Of a stretch of 64,000 nt of DNA, positions 18,672 to 27,099 are shown piece by piece. Below the pieces are notes generated by a model. That model worked only from the letters and a program-made list of their open reading frames with translations, searched no databases and was not told the DNA's origin. The stretch lies in NCBI GenBank assembly GCA_936908745.1, contig CAKZFX010000011.1, forward strand, positions 434,001 to 498,000, read 5' to 3'. The translations under genes and the position numbers were made by a program. The first letter of the stretch is position 1. Each line of letters opens with the position of its first letter. The DNA comes from an uncultured Chitinophagaceae bacterium. GTDB lineage: Bacteria > Bacteroidota > Bacteroidia > Chitinophagales > Chitinophagaceae.

Positions 18672-19265
18672 CTACGATTCTTTGTTCATTAAATAGATCA
18701 GGTGCGGGAAGCTGTTGATATTGTTCTTCTGCAACATCCGGCGGCGATGTGTTTTCACCGTTTCGATACTGATATTGAGTTTCCGTGCCACCTGTTTGGA
18801 AGAAAATCCCTCGCCCACCAGTTGGGCAATTTCCACTTCCCGTTCCGTCAGCTGCAAGCGTGGCTGTTGTTTATCCTGTCTCCTTTGCAAGAGGCGGTGA
18901 AACGCCATCTGCACAGCGATCAGTAATTGTTTATCTGTATAAGGCTTCACCACGTACATCACAGGTTCCGTGGCGAATGCGGCACCGAGTGTTTTGGAAT
19001 CGGAAAGTGCGGTCAAAAAAACAATTTCACAGCTATATAACTTCTTAAGTTGTGCGGCCAGTTCAATGCCATTGGTGGAACCTTTAATATTAATATCACA
19101 GATCACCACCTCCGGAGCAAGAGTGGAACTATTACACAAACGGATGGCTCCCGCCGCATCTTTGGCAATGCCGGTAACATGATAATCCTCTTCTTCCAAA
19201 AGTTCATGAATACTTTCGGCCGTTATCAATTCATCTTCTACGATCAATACGGTTGCTTCTTCCAT
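18672..19265 (-). CDS. LuxR/NarL-type response regulator
   Basis: A 197-residue two-domain regulator. The receiver domain (1-125) has acidic residues E10/D11, the phosphoacceptor D57 in VVICDINIKG, T85 and K107 in VKPY. The C-terminal LuxR-type HTH (about 130-190) reads LTEREVEIAQLVGEGFSSKQ and then VKTHRRRML. It should be phosphorylated by the histidine kinase encoded 10 bases upstream in the same operon and then bind DNA as a dimer. The target genes are unknown. Confidence 0.92.
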   Translation of the reverse strand: MEEATVLIVEDELITAESIHELLEEEDYHVTGIAKDAAGAIRLCNSSTLAPEVVICDINIKGSTNGIELAAQLKKLYSCEIVFLTALSDSKTLGAAFATEPVMYVVKPYTDKQLLIAVQMAFHRLLQRRQDKQQPRLQLTEREVEIAQLVGEGFSSKQVARKLNISIETVKTHRRRMLQKNNINSFPHLIYLMNKES

Positions 19266-19275
19266 TATCGGGTAA

Positions 19276-21477
19276 TCAGGCTCTTATTTGAATAGTAAAC
19301 ACGGTGCCGTTGTCCTGCTTTTGTTGCAGCGAACCGTTCAATTGTTCTACTAAGGTATGCACGAGTTTCATACCAAACGATTTTGATTTCGTGGCTGAAG
19401 GATTTATTCCCTGGCCATTGTCGGCCACTTTTAATTCCATTACTTCTTTATCGCCTTCCAGGCTTATTTTAATTTTTGCCGTACCCGTTTGGATAAATGC
19501 ATGTTTAAACGCATTCGTCACCAGTTCATTTACAATTAAGCCAATCGGGATCGCCATATCGATATTCATGGAGAGATTCGGCAGGGCAACCTTTACCTCT
19601 AAATTATTTTTATCATAACCAAAACTATTGGCCAGCGACAACGAAAGGTTTTCAAGATACTCTTTGATGTCCACCGCTGCGAGGTCTTTATCCAGGTATA
19701 ACTTCTGGTGGATCATCGCCATCGCGTCCACCCGTGTGCGTCCTTCATCCATTGCCTGCCGTGCCGTTTCGTCCTCCAACCGGTTGGCCTGAAGAGATAA
19801 CAGGCCCGATACAACTTGCAAATTATTCTTCACCCGGTGGTGCAGCTCCCTTATCAGCGTTTCGATCTGGTTATTCTTTTGTTCTAACGTTGCGGCATGT
19901 CTTTTCTTATTCCGGTAGTTACGTATTAACAACAATGTGGCTAACGATAAAAGTAAAAACCCCGCAGCGAGGAAAAATGTTTGTCTTTTTTGAAGAGCGA
20001 TCTGTTGCTGGTGCACCTGCTTTTCTTTTTCTGCCAATACCAGCAAACGGTCTTTCTCTTTTGTTTTAAACTGTTTTTCAAAACGGCTGGCGATCAGGTA
20101 ATTTGAAATACCTGCCATCGAATCTTTTAATTCATAATAACGCACCGTTGCATTCAGGGCCTGCGCTTCATTCTTCTTTAACCGGTAATAAGCCGGTAGT
20201 TCTTTATAAAAATAAATACGGTGATACTGCACCAGCGATGCTTTAATGCTGTCATTGATCGCCTTATACAAACTGTCTGCATGAAAAACATCGCCTGCTT
20301 TTGTATACGCCCTGAACAGGCCGATATGATTTTCATTGATACCAAAATCTGAAAAAGGGATCGCTGATTTATAATTTTGTATGGCGGACGACCAGTTATG
20401 ATCCGCTTCATCCAGCCAGCCTTTCACATAATAGATATAAGAGTTGGCCATTTGCATTTTGCCATAATACTTCAGGGAAAGCGCCGTGACAGAATCATAC
20501 AAAGCCTTCACTCTTGACACGGGGCGTGCATAGGTTTCAAAATAAGCCTGCTCAATCAACACTCTTGACAAATAAGCGCTGCCATTTTGCCCTGCCTGCA
20601 ATTGCGAACATTGCTCCATATAGTAGATCGCCTGTTCAAAATCGCCAAGGAGTAAATAACCAACTGCCAGTTCATGCAGCATCAGCATATGCGTGCCCCG
20701 AAAGAAGAAAGCGCTGCGGTGGTACGGTTTGTAAGCGCTTTTTTTCAACTCATCGGCGTTGGAAAAATCCTGGATGGATGTCAGCACTTCCAACGAACGT
20801 TTCAGGTTTTGGACCGGGTGCGATTTTAAAAAGTAGGCATAATTATGCAGCGCCATCGCATCATCATGCAGCGAAGGCGTTTGTGATGCCAGGTCCCCGG
20901 CCCTTCGAAATAAGGAGTCGATCACCGTTGTGTCGCCACGGTTAAGACTTAATAAAATGGCATTTTGAACAGTAAAAAGCGATTCATTAAACGGGTCTTT
21001 CGCTTCCTTTGATAATTTCAATCCCTGCAAGCAAAGGGCTTGTGTGCTGTCAAACTCGTTGCGGTAAAAATGGACCAGCGCTTTTTGCATCAGCAGGTCT
21101 CGGTAGTCAACGGACTGAAGCAAGGCTTTTTGATGGCTGCTGATGGCGACCGCTCTATTCACCAGCAAAAGCGCCTCGGCCTGTTCATCCTGCGATACTT
21201 TCTGGTGCGACCAGAAATTAAGGATACGAACAGCATAATTTTGTAACCCCGATTGATCGCATATAACCAACGCTGCATAAAAAACACTGTCCTGTTGCGG
21301 AATATTCACCTGCTGTGTTTGCAGGTAATCAAACTTTTCAATTATAGCGGCGCTGTCTTTCCAATTTGTTTTTTTGGCGGCAAAAGAAAGATTGACAGCT
21401 TTGGATGACCATGGCGTTTGCGCCATCAATGCACCGCAGAGAAAATAAAAAGAAAAAAGCAGTGCGGTCTTTTTCAT
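19276..21477 (-). CDS. TPR-sensor histidine kinase (HisKA_2 type)
   Basis: The start is placed at the ATG at 21477, which opens the signal peptide MKKTALLFSFYFLCGALMAQ. In-frame ATGs up to 21516 are possible but add a charged prefix. The 733-residue protein has an exported sensor region with TPR-like helices, then one transmembrane segment (TFFLAAGFLLLSLATLLLI). A HisKA_2 domain follows with IRELHHRVKNNLQVVSGLLS, the phospho-His near residue 547, and then a HATPase domain (NELVTNAFKHAF; VADNGQGINP; SFGMKLVHTLV). It pairs with the response regulator 10 bases downstream. The signal is unknown. Confidence 0.88.
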   Translation of the reverse strand: MKKTALLFSFYFLCGALMAQTPWSSKAVNLSFAAKKTNWKDSAAIIEKFDYLQTQQVNIPQQDSVFYAALVICDQSGLQNYAVRILNFWSHQKVSQDEQAEALLLVNRAVAISSHQKALLQSVDYRDLLMQKALVHFYRNEFDSTQALCLQGLKLSKEAKDPFNESLFTVQNAILLSLNRGDTTVIDSLFRRAGDLASQTPSLHDDAMALHNYAYFLKSHPVQNLKRSLEVLTSIQDFSNADELKKSAYKPYHRSAFFFRGTHMLMLHELAVGYLLLGDFEQAIYYMEQCSQLQAGQNGSAYLSRVLIEQAYFETYARPVSRVKALYDSVTALSLKYYGKMQMANSYIYYVKGWLDEADHNWSSAIQNYKSAIPFSDFGINENHIGLFRAYTKAGDVFHADSLYKAINDSIKASLVQYHRIYFYKELPAYYRLKKNEAQALNATVRYYELKDSMAGISNYLIASRFEKQFKTKEKDRLLVLAEKEKQVHQQQIALQKRQTFFLAAGFLLLSLATLLLIRNYRNKKRHAATLEQKNNQIETLIRELHHRVKNNLQVVSGLLSLQANRLEDETARQAMDEGRTRVDAMAMIHQKLYLDKDLAAVDIKEYLENLSLSLANSFGYDKNNLEVKVALPNLSMNIDMAIPIGLIVNELVTNAFKHAFIQTGTAKIKISLEGDKEVMELKVADNGQGINPSATKSKSFGMKLVHTLVEQLNGSLQQKQDNGTVFTIQIRA

Positions 21478-21548
21478 GGTCATACGGGTGGTTCGTTTCT
21501 CCATGAAATTAAGCATTAGAAAGGGTATTGAATGATTGTAACAGTAAA

Positions 21549-21911
21549 TTAATCCGGCTCAACAACAGGGACCAATGAAGCCGGGTGCAGGCTGATAATG
21601 TTTTTATTCACTTCATAATCGATGCGCAGGTCTGCCAGCAATGCTTTCACTTCTTCAATATGCACCAGTTTTCGCTGCGGCATCCTGATCCCATCACTGA
21701 ATAACTCCAGCGGGTTGATCTCAATTCTTTCTATGTCCTTTAGCGGGTAAGGCCCTTGTTTTTCTGTTTCCAGCCATGTTTCGCTGGGCTGGATCAGCCA
21801 GTTGCTCCAGGTTTCTTCTTCCGGCCGGTCTTTGAGCTGCAGCCGGAATGTCCATGGTTTTTGTTTGATCAGGGATACAAAAACAGATAGCAGGCTTGTA
21901 TAAGAACTCAT
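21549..21911 (-). CDS. Hypothetical 120-residue protein
   Basis: A small protein with no signal peptide and no recognised domain. It is rich in Glu, Leu and Pro, and contains ETWSNWLIQPSETWLETEK and a C-terminal VNKNIISLHPASLVPVVEP. It lies 20 bases downstream of the 403-residue gene, so it is probably the last gene of the operon running from 24008 to 21549. I cannot suggest a function. Confidence 0.55.
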   Translation of the reverse strand: MSSYTSLLSVFVSLIKQKPWTFRLQLKDRPEEETWSNWLIQPSETWLETEKQGPYPLKDIERIEINPLELFSDGIRMPQRKLVHIEEVKALLADLRIDYEVNKNIISLHPASLVPVVEPD

Positions 21912-21931
21912 AGGTGGTTAGGTTGACTTAC

Positions 21932-23143
21932 TTACTGGTTGAAAATTTTATCCGCCGCTTTTTTGGCTTCCGTATCAACATATTTATAAGACCATTGCGC
22001 CCTGTATACTTTTTCAATAACAGGGTCAATAGCCGGTGCATTTTCAACAGGCGCACTGCCGATGATCAACGGTGAAGAAACGATCTCTTCCGCCGTCATT
22101 TCTTTGTACGCATTTTGCAGCGTAAAAGCATATAATGACAACTTATCCTTATACCGTCCTAACACAGCAATATACTGATCACGAAAATCTTTCAACGCTG
22201 TATTATACTCCTCTGTCAGTTCATTGAATTTATCATGGTACAATTCTACCTGGCGGCTATATTTTAAACCTGTTTTGATCTTTTCGTCCTGCAGGTAAAA
22301 CGCATAAGCGGTAATATTGCCGTTATTTTTTACAACAGGAAATGTTTTATCAAAGAGTTGTTGCTTTTTAACCGGTGTTTCTTCGGGCTTTATCCCGATA
22401 TTTTTATAATATAACCATACATCCGCATAGGAATCATACAACGCTTTCGATTTTTGTTTTAATAAGCTCAGCCGGGTGGTAAACTGCCCGTTGATCACAT
22501 ACAGCGTATCAAAAAACCGGATATAGGGAACAAGGTCGGCCGTCAATCCATTCAGCAAGGCTTTGTCTACGAAATTATCCAGCTCCACTTTCACATCTTT
22601 CATAAGGCCAAGACCATTTTTTGTAATATCCACTTTGGGTTCCACCAATGAACTGATAAAATTATAGGCCGAACTGATGGCCGAGGAAATCGGGTTGGAA
22701 TTCAGCACCGGCGCCAAAACAGGGTTCTGGAAAATGCTCTCCAGCACCCGGAATACCTTTTTCTTCTTCAATGAATCTGTTTTCAACAAATTCGAAAACT
22801 TATCCGTCACCAGCTTTTTCATAAAATCCTCAAACTGTTTCACCATCTGCGCTGTACCGGGATTATTGAGGTTCAGCAGGCGGATAGAATACTGCTGGTC
22901 GCTTATTTCTTTGCGGCGAAACGAAAGCCGTTCTTGCAGTATATAACTGTTATGAAATCCATTCATCAGTGTTTCCCTTGCTTTTTCATACTCCACCGAA
23001 TCTTTTGTCACTATCAGCGCTTTCAACTCATCTAACTGCTGAGATAATTCCGCCAGTTTCAACGAATCAACCTGCGCACTGCCGGTGATGCTGATGAAAA
23101 CAAGCGAAATAAAAAGGGATAATCGTTTGATGGCTGGTAACAT
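21932..23143 (-). CDS. Exported helical protein of unknown function
   Basis: A 403-residue protein with a signal peptide ending SITGSAQ near residue 23. The mature region is largely helical and charged, with likely coiled coil at 25-110 (LAELSQQLDELKALIVTKD) and again around 290-330. No catalytic motif is apparent. It is the middle gene of a three-gene minus-strand operon, 22 bases after the Sel1-like gene. The family is not recognised. Membrane or envelope localisation is inferred from the signal peptide only. Confidence 0.6.
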   Translation of the reverse strand: MLPAIKRLSLFISLVFISITGSAQVDSLKLAELSQQLDELKALIVTKDSVEYEKARETLMNGFHNSYILQERLSFRRKEISDQQYSIRLLNLNNPGTAQMVKQFEDFMKKLVTDKFSNLLKTDSLKKKKVFRVLESIFQNPVLAPVLNSNPISSAISSAYNFISSLVEPKVDITKNGLGLMKDVKVELDNFVDKALLNGLTADLVPYIRFFDTLYVINGQFTTRLSLLKQKSKALYDSYADVWLYYKNIGIKPEETPVKKQQLFDKTFPVVKNNGNITAYAFYLQDEKIKTGLKYSRQVELYHDKFNELTEEYNTALKDFRDQYIAVLGRYKDKLSLYAFTLQNAYKEMTAEEIVSSPLIIGSAPVENAPAIDPVIEKVYRAQWSYKYVDTEAKKAADKIFNQ

Positions 23144-23165
23144 GTTATATTTATTTTGGGGACTG

Positions 23166-24008
23166 TTAATGATTAGCTGGCGCTATAAAACGAATGGATA
23201 AAATATATTCTTCACCGCCCGCATAAAAATCTTTTTGTAATGGCGAGAACCGCTCAGGTGAAATGCCCATTTTTTCGACAAGCGATGTGATAAATCGTTC
23301 AGCCATCGAGGGCAATACAAAATTTTCAGCCTTCAGCGTGTATTGAGCTGCCGGCACATTGATATGACCTCTTAAAAAACTTTCCACCCTTACATCGGGA
23401 CGCTCCTGCAGGTATTGTCCTGCTTGTTGTAATAAGGAATCAGGAAACTGGCTTTTCATGGAACAAAACGGCGACAACCGTAACACAATCGAATCGGTTA
23501 AGCCGTATTTATGCAAAGTATTGGTGGTAACACCGGTCGTGGCGCAGTACGCCTCCTTCACTCTTTCAAAAGCTTTATTGTTTTGTGGTGTACTCAATTG
23601 GCTGTAAGAAGAAACAGGCTGGCTGGTATCTGCGAGATAATAATAGATCAGTGAGCGATGCAGGTTTTTCGGTATCCCCTTCCCGGTTTCATAAATGCCG
23701 GCTAATTTACTTGCGGCAGCATAGCTGTCCCAGCCATCGCCATACTCTGACTCCGAAGAGGCCGCCAGTGTATAACAACGGATAGCTGCGTTCATGCTGC
23801 TGTCACGGTACTTATCGTAGATCTTTTCAAAGAAAGAGCCAATGGTAAACAGCTTTGCTTTATCCCACTTTCTGATCGCCGCTTTTTGCTCCTTGCGCTG
23901 TTGCTGTATTTTTTTCTCGTCGCCCGGTTGGTAACGCTGTGATTGCGCTTTCAGAACAACCAACATAAGCAGGCAGGTGAAGCCGTATTTAGTAAAAGAA
24001 CAGGACAT
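23166..24008 (-). CDS. Exported Sel1-repeat-like protein
   Basis: A 280-residue protein with an N-terminal signal peptide (ending VLKAQSQ near residue 24). A stretch AASKLAGIYETGKGIPKN near residues 102-120, followed by LHRSLIYYYLA, matches a Sel1-type TPR unit. The C-terminal part, with QYLQERPDVRVESFLRG and VEKMGISPERF, is faintly reminiscent of an OmpA-like fold, but key peptidoglycan-binding residues are not clear. It is the first gene of the three-gene operon. The function is unknown. Confidence 0.58.
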   Translation of the reverse strand: MSCSFTKYGFTCLLMLVVLKAQSQRYQPGDEKKIQQQRKEQKAAIRKWDKAKLFTIGSFFEKIYDKYRDSSMNAAIRCYTLAASSESEYGDGWDSYAAASKLAGIYETGKGIPKNLHRSLIYYYLADTSQPVSSYSQLSTPQNNKAFERVKEAYCATTGVTTNTLHKYGLTDSIVLRLSPFCSMKSQFPDSLLQQAGQYLQERPDVRVESFLRGHINVPAAQYTLKAENFVLPSMAERFITSLVEKMGISPERFSPLQKDFYAGGEEYILSIRFIAPANH

Positions 24009-24065
24009 GGTCTTGCAATTTGTCCTGAAAGTAAATAAGTCAACAGAGTGGGTAAATACTCATTT

Positions 24066-24137
24066 AACGGTACACAAACAATCGGCAATTGGCAATAGAC
24101 AACAGGCAAACGACTATTCAGCACTCACTATTGACGA
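24066..24137. repeat. ATTGCCAATTGCC-type intergenic repeat
   Basis: A spacer directly after the stop codon of the fused E1 gene. Read on the minus strand it has words such as CAATAGTGAGTGCTGAATAG, TTGTCTATTGCC and AATTGCCGATTG. Its style matches the GAGTC / CACCATTC words found inside the E1 gene at 25097-25183. Confidence 0.5.
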
Positions 24138-26156
24138 TTAGTAGCTAAGCAATTTTTGAATCGTTTCTCCCAACCTTCCTTTGGCAAGGAAATTATTTTC
24201 CAGCTCTACATTGAATGGAACAGGTGTGTCCAGGCTTGCACAACGCATCACCGGCGCATCGAGTAAATGAAAACAGTTTTCGGCGATCCATGCGGCTATT
24301 TCACCCGCAATACCGCCGGTTAATGTGTCTTCGTGCAGCAATAAAACCCTTCCTGTACGTTGCACGGCTTGCCGTATCGCTAAATAATCAAGCGGTAATA
24401 ATGTACGCAGGTCTAAAATATCTATGGAAAGCTCGGGGTGCTCTGCTGCATAATCTTCCGCCCAGTGAACACCGCTGCCATACGTGATGATAGCTATCTC
24501 ATCGCCTTCACGCACATGTCTTGCCTTGCCGATCTCTATCTCATAGTATTCTTCCGGCACAGGACCGCTGACCGAACGGTACAACGCTTTATGCTCAAAG
24601 AATAAAACAGGATTCGGATCGTTGATCGAAGCGATCAGCAAACCCTTTGCATCCATTGGTGTGGAAGGATACACCACTTTCAAACCGGGTGTATGTACAA
24701 ACCATGCTTCATTGCTTTGCGAATGAAAAGGGCCTGCGCCAACACCGCCGCCTGTGGGCATCCGAATCACCACGTCTGCATGCTGGCCCCAGCGATAATG
24801 TATTTTAGCCAGGTTATTAATGATCTGGTTAAAACCCACCGTTACAAAATCGGCAAACTGCATTTCCATCATGCTCTTGTAGCCTTCCAGCGATAATCCC
24901 AGCGCAGCGCCAACAATCGCACTTTCACACAACGGTGTATTTCTTACTCTTTCTTTTCCAAACTCTTTTACAAATCCCTCAGTGATCTTAAACGCCCCGC
25001 CATACTCTGCAATATCCTGTCCCATCAAAATAAGATTCGGATGTTGCTGCATCGACTGTTTCAATCCCTCACTGATCGCATCTATCATACGCTTTTCGTG
25101 AGTGGCGAATGGTGGATGGTGAATGAGACTCGCATTATCCAGGACCCTGACTCCCGATTCCTGGCTATCGACTCTTGACTTAGCATATACGTCCTCCAGT
25201 TCCACTTCCGTATCAGCCACTATCGGCGCTGAATTAAAACCAATCGTTAATTCACTTTCAATTTTCTCTTTAAACTCTTCCCTTATTGTTTCAATATCTT
25301 TTTCTGTCAGCACATTTTCTGTAACAAGGTATTGCTCATAATTTTTGATCGGGTCTTTCATTTCCCAGAGCTTAAACAACTCTTGCGGAACATATTTGGT
25401 ACCACTGGCTTCTTCGTGTCCACGCATACGGAACGTAAGACATTCTATCAGGTACGGTTTCTGATTTTTGATACAATAATCCCGGACACCTTTTATCGTA
25501 TCATATACCGACAATATATTGTTACCATCTATCTGCACGCCATCCATACCATAGCCTTTGGCTTTGTCCACAAGGCTGATACAGCGGTATTGTTCATTGG
25601 TCGGTGTACTTAAACCATAACCATTGTTCTCAATAATAAAAATCACCGGCAGGTCCCATACAGCGGCCACATTCAATGCTTCGTGAAAATCGCCTTCGCT
25701 TGTTCCCCCGTCACCACTAAATGCAATTGACACTTTATTTTCTTTGCGGAGCTTATGCGCCAGCGCCACTCCATCTGCAATGGCGAGCTGGGGACCGAGG
25801 TGAGAGATCATACCGCAGATATGATGTTCACTGTTGCCAAAGTGAAAACTTCTTTCTCTTCCTTTACTATAACCGTCCTGCGAGCCCTGCCATTGTTTAA
25901 ATAACTTATGCAGCGGCATGTTGCGGGAGGTAAACACACCGAGGTTGCGGTGCAGCGGCATGATCCATTCGTCTTCCTGCAAAGCAAGGGTGGCGCCTAC
26001 GGCGATGGCCTCCTGGCCAATGCCACTAAACCATTTGGAAATTCTTCCCTGCCGTAGCAGCACCAGCATTTTTTCTTCAATCATTCGGGGCCAAAGCAGG
26101 TGGCGGTAAAGATGTATAAGCTGATCGTTAGTAAGCTCCTTGCGGTCAAAAGTCAT
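24138..26156 (-). CDS. Fused 2-oxoacid dehydrogenase E1 component (alpha + beta)
   Basis: A 672-residue thiamine-diphosphate enzyme. Residues 1-320 are the E1-alpha part, with the ThDP motif SGDGGTSEGDFHEALN, then VIFIIENNGYGLST and FRMRGHEEASGT. Residues 355-672 are the E1-beta part (KRMIDAISEGLKQ; GQDIAEYGGAFK; LCESAIVGAALGLSLEG; LLLHEDTLTGGIAGEI). It decarboxylates a branched-chain or related 2-oxoacid and passes the acyl group to an E2 lipoyl protein not encoded here. The substrate (2-oxoisovalerate, pyruvate or 2-oxoglutarate) cannot be fixed from sequence alone. The linker at residues 325-354 is encoded by repeat-like DNA. Confidence 0.88.
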   Translation of the reverse strand: MTFDRKELTNDQLIHLYRHLLWPRMIEEKMLVLLRQGRISKWFSGIGQEAIAVGATLALQEDEWIMPLHRNLGVFTSRNMPLHKLFKQWQGSQDGYSKGRERSFHFGNSEHHICGMISHLGPQLAIADGVALAHKLRKENKVSIAFSGDGGTSEGDFHEALNVAAVWDLPVIFIIENNGYGLSTPTNEQYRCISLVDKAKGYGMDGVQIDGNNILSVYDTIKGVRDYCIKNQKPYLIECLTFRMRGHEEASGTKYVPQELFKLWEMKDPIKNYEQYLVTENVLTEKDIETIREEFKEKIESELTIGFNSAPIVADTEVELEDVYAKSRVDSQESGVRVLDNASLIHHPPFATHEKRMIDAISEGLKQSMQQHPNLILMGQDIAEYGGAFKITEGFVKEFGKERVRNTPLCESAIVGAALGLSLEGYKSMMEMQFADFVTVGFNQIINNLAKIHYRWGQHADVVIRMPTGGGVGAGPFHSQSNEAWFVHTPGLKVVYPSTPMDAKGLLIASINDPNPVLFFEHKALYRSVSGPVPEEYYEIEIGKARHVREGDEIAIITYGSGVHWAEDYAAEHPELSIDILDLRTLLPLDYLAIRQAVQRTGRVLLLHEDTLTGGIAGEIAAWIAENCFHLLDAPVMRCASLDTPVPFNVELENNFLAKGRLGETIQKLLSY
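25097..25183 (-). repeat. Intergenic-type repeat captured inside the E1 coding sequence
   Basis: On the coding (minus) strand this stretch reads as reiterated 7-8-base words: GTCAAGAGTCGATAGCC, GGAATCGGGAGTCAGGGTCC, then CATTCACCATCCACC and ATTCGCCACTCACG. It encodes the linker between the alpha and beta domains of the fused E1. These words look like intergenic repeat DNA rather than constrained protein sequence. Confidence 0.6.
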
Positions 26157-26211
26157 AGTGCAAACCTATTGAAAAAGGGTGAAGCCGGGGGTTGCTTTTA
26201 TATCAATTGTT

Positions 26212-26303
26212 GGAGGCCACGGAGGAAAGGAGTTGCACAGAGATTATCTCCGCAAATCTCTGCTTCTCTGCGATCCCTGCCTGCCGGCAGGCAGGTCTGT
26301 GGC
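26212..26303. repeat. Degenerate intergenic repeat, copy C
   Basis: A spacer between parE and the E1 gene with GGCCACGGAGGAAAGGAG, TTGCACAGAGATTATC and CTCTGCTTCTCTGCGATCC words. A perfect GC-rich palindrome CCTGCCTGCCGGCAGGCAGG lies at about 26276-26295. The outer ends GGCCAC and GTGGCC are complementary. Confidence 0.65.
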
Positions 26304-26308
26304 CATTT

Positions 26309-26608
26309 TTATTCTTTTATCCTGCTTTTTAAATCCATCTGCTCATTCAGGATTCGTATAATTTCAATGCGTTTGGTTTCCCTTTTCCGGTAGAAAATAA
26401 TATGCTTTCCTGCGGAAAAACCATAAACATCCGCCGAAACCTGTTCATAGTTTTTTCCGATCGCTGGCTTTTTAGCCAATTCCTTACAGGCGTCAATCAC
26501 GAGTTGATAATAATTATCGGCCTGGTTTGCTGACCCGGTTTCCTGCGTATGGTTCCAGATGCCGGAAATATCTTCCACCGCTTTATGGGTAAAAACATAC
26601 TTTGCCAC
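26309..26608 (-). CDS. parE: ParE/RelE-family toxin
   Basis: A 99-residue basic protein with the ParE/RelE fold signature: VFTHKAVEDISGIWNHT at the start, then YYQLVIDACKELAKKPAIGK and a C-terminal GKHIIFYRKRETKRIEIIRILNEQMD. The start is GTG at 26608, which shares its G with the antitoxin stop codon (TAGTG), so the two are translationally coupled. ParE-type toxins act on DNA gyrase, while RelE types cut mRNA; this one looks ParE-like from its ParD partner. Confidence 0.88.
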   Translation of the reverse strand: MAKYVFTHKAVEDISGIWNHTQETGSANQADNYYQLVIDACKELAKKPAIGKNYEQVSADVYGFSAGKHIIFYRKRETKRIEIIRILNEQMDLKSRIKE

Positions 26609-26850
26609 TACTTTTTACCTGTTTTTAGGGTTTTCAGGTGTTTTTTTGCATCAAAATCCTTTGTTATCCCGCTATTTGCACCCTCCCGGATGGCGGTTTT
26701 CAGCGCCCGGGCCTTGTTTTCTTCTTCTTCCAACAAACGCAACCCCGCCCTTATCACTTCGCTGGCGTTCTTATAACGGCCTTCCGAGATCTGTTTTTCA
26801 ACAAAATCTTCGAAATAATCACCTAGCGATACCGATGTATTACGTCCCAT
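26608..26850 (-). CDS. parD: ParD/CC2985-type ribbon-helix-helix antitoxin
   Basis: An 80-residue protein. The N-terminus MGRNTSVSLGDYFEDFVEKQ and ISEGRYKNASEVIRAGLRLL form the ribbon-helix-helix DNA-binding domain of ParD. The Lys-rich C-terminus would wrap the toxin. It precedes parE with a one-base overlap. An 11-bp-arm palindrome lies 14 bases upstream of the start, as expected for an autoregulatory operator. Confidence 0.9.
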   Translation of the reverse strand: MGRNTSVSLGDYFEDFVEKQISEGRYKNASEVIRAGLRLLEEEENKARALKTAIREGANSGITKDFDAKKHLKTLKTGKK

Positions 26851-26864
26851 ACGCTTGTTTTTCT

Positions 26865-26889
26865 AAAGTTACCAAAAATTGGTAACTTT
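26865..26889. promoter_or_regulatory. Perfect palindrome upstream of parD, probable operator
   Basis: The arms AAAGTTACCAA (26865-26875) and TTGGTAACTTT (26879-26889) are perfectly complementary with an AAA centre. On the minus strand the left part reads TAACTTTA, close to the Bacteroidota -7 element TAnnTTTG and 14 bases before the parD start. ParD-ParE binding here would block transcription. The right arm plus its next base gives TAACTTTG on the plus strand, but no gene starts soon after it. Confidence 0.6.
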
Positions 26890-26954
26890 GTAGAATAGAC
26901 CAGTGTTTAACGCAACTATAAAAACCAGGATTACCTAACGCCTTATATATCAGC

Positions 26955-27003
26955 AAGATAAAACTCCGTGGTTCTCCATTTCTCTGTGAATCTTTGTGAC
27001 CAA
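26955..27003. repeat. Degenerate intergenic repeat, copy D (partial)
   Basis: A short stretch CTCCGTGGTTCTCC / ATTTCTCTGTGAATCTTTGTG in the divergent spacer between parD and the vWA gene. It corresponds to only the right half of the repeat seen elsewhere. Confidence 0.5.
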
Positions 27004-27099
27004 CATACTGAAGTCAGCTAATTTGTTAACCTATTCCTAAACAGGTCCGGCTTTTGTGAAAAAGCCACCGGCTTCGCATCTTGTCAGAAACCCCTTTTT

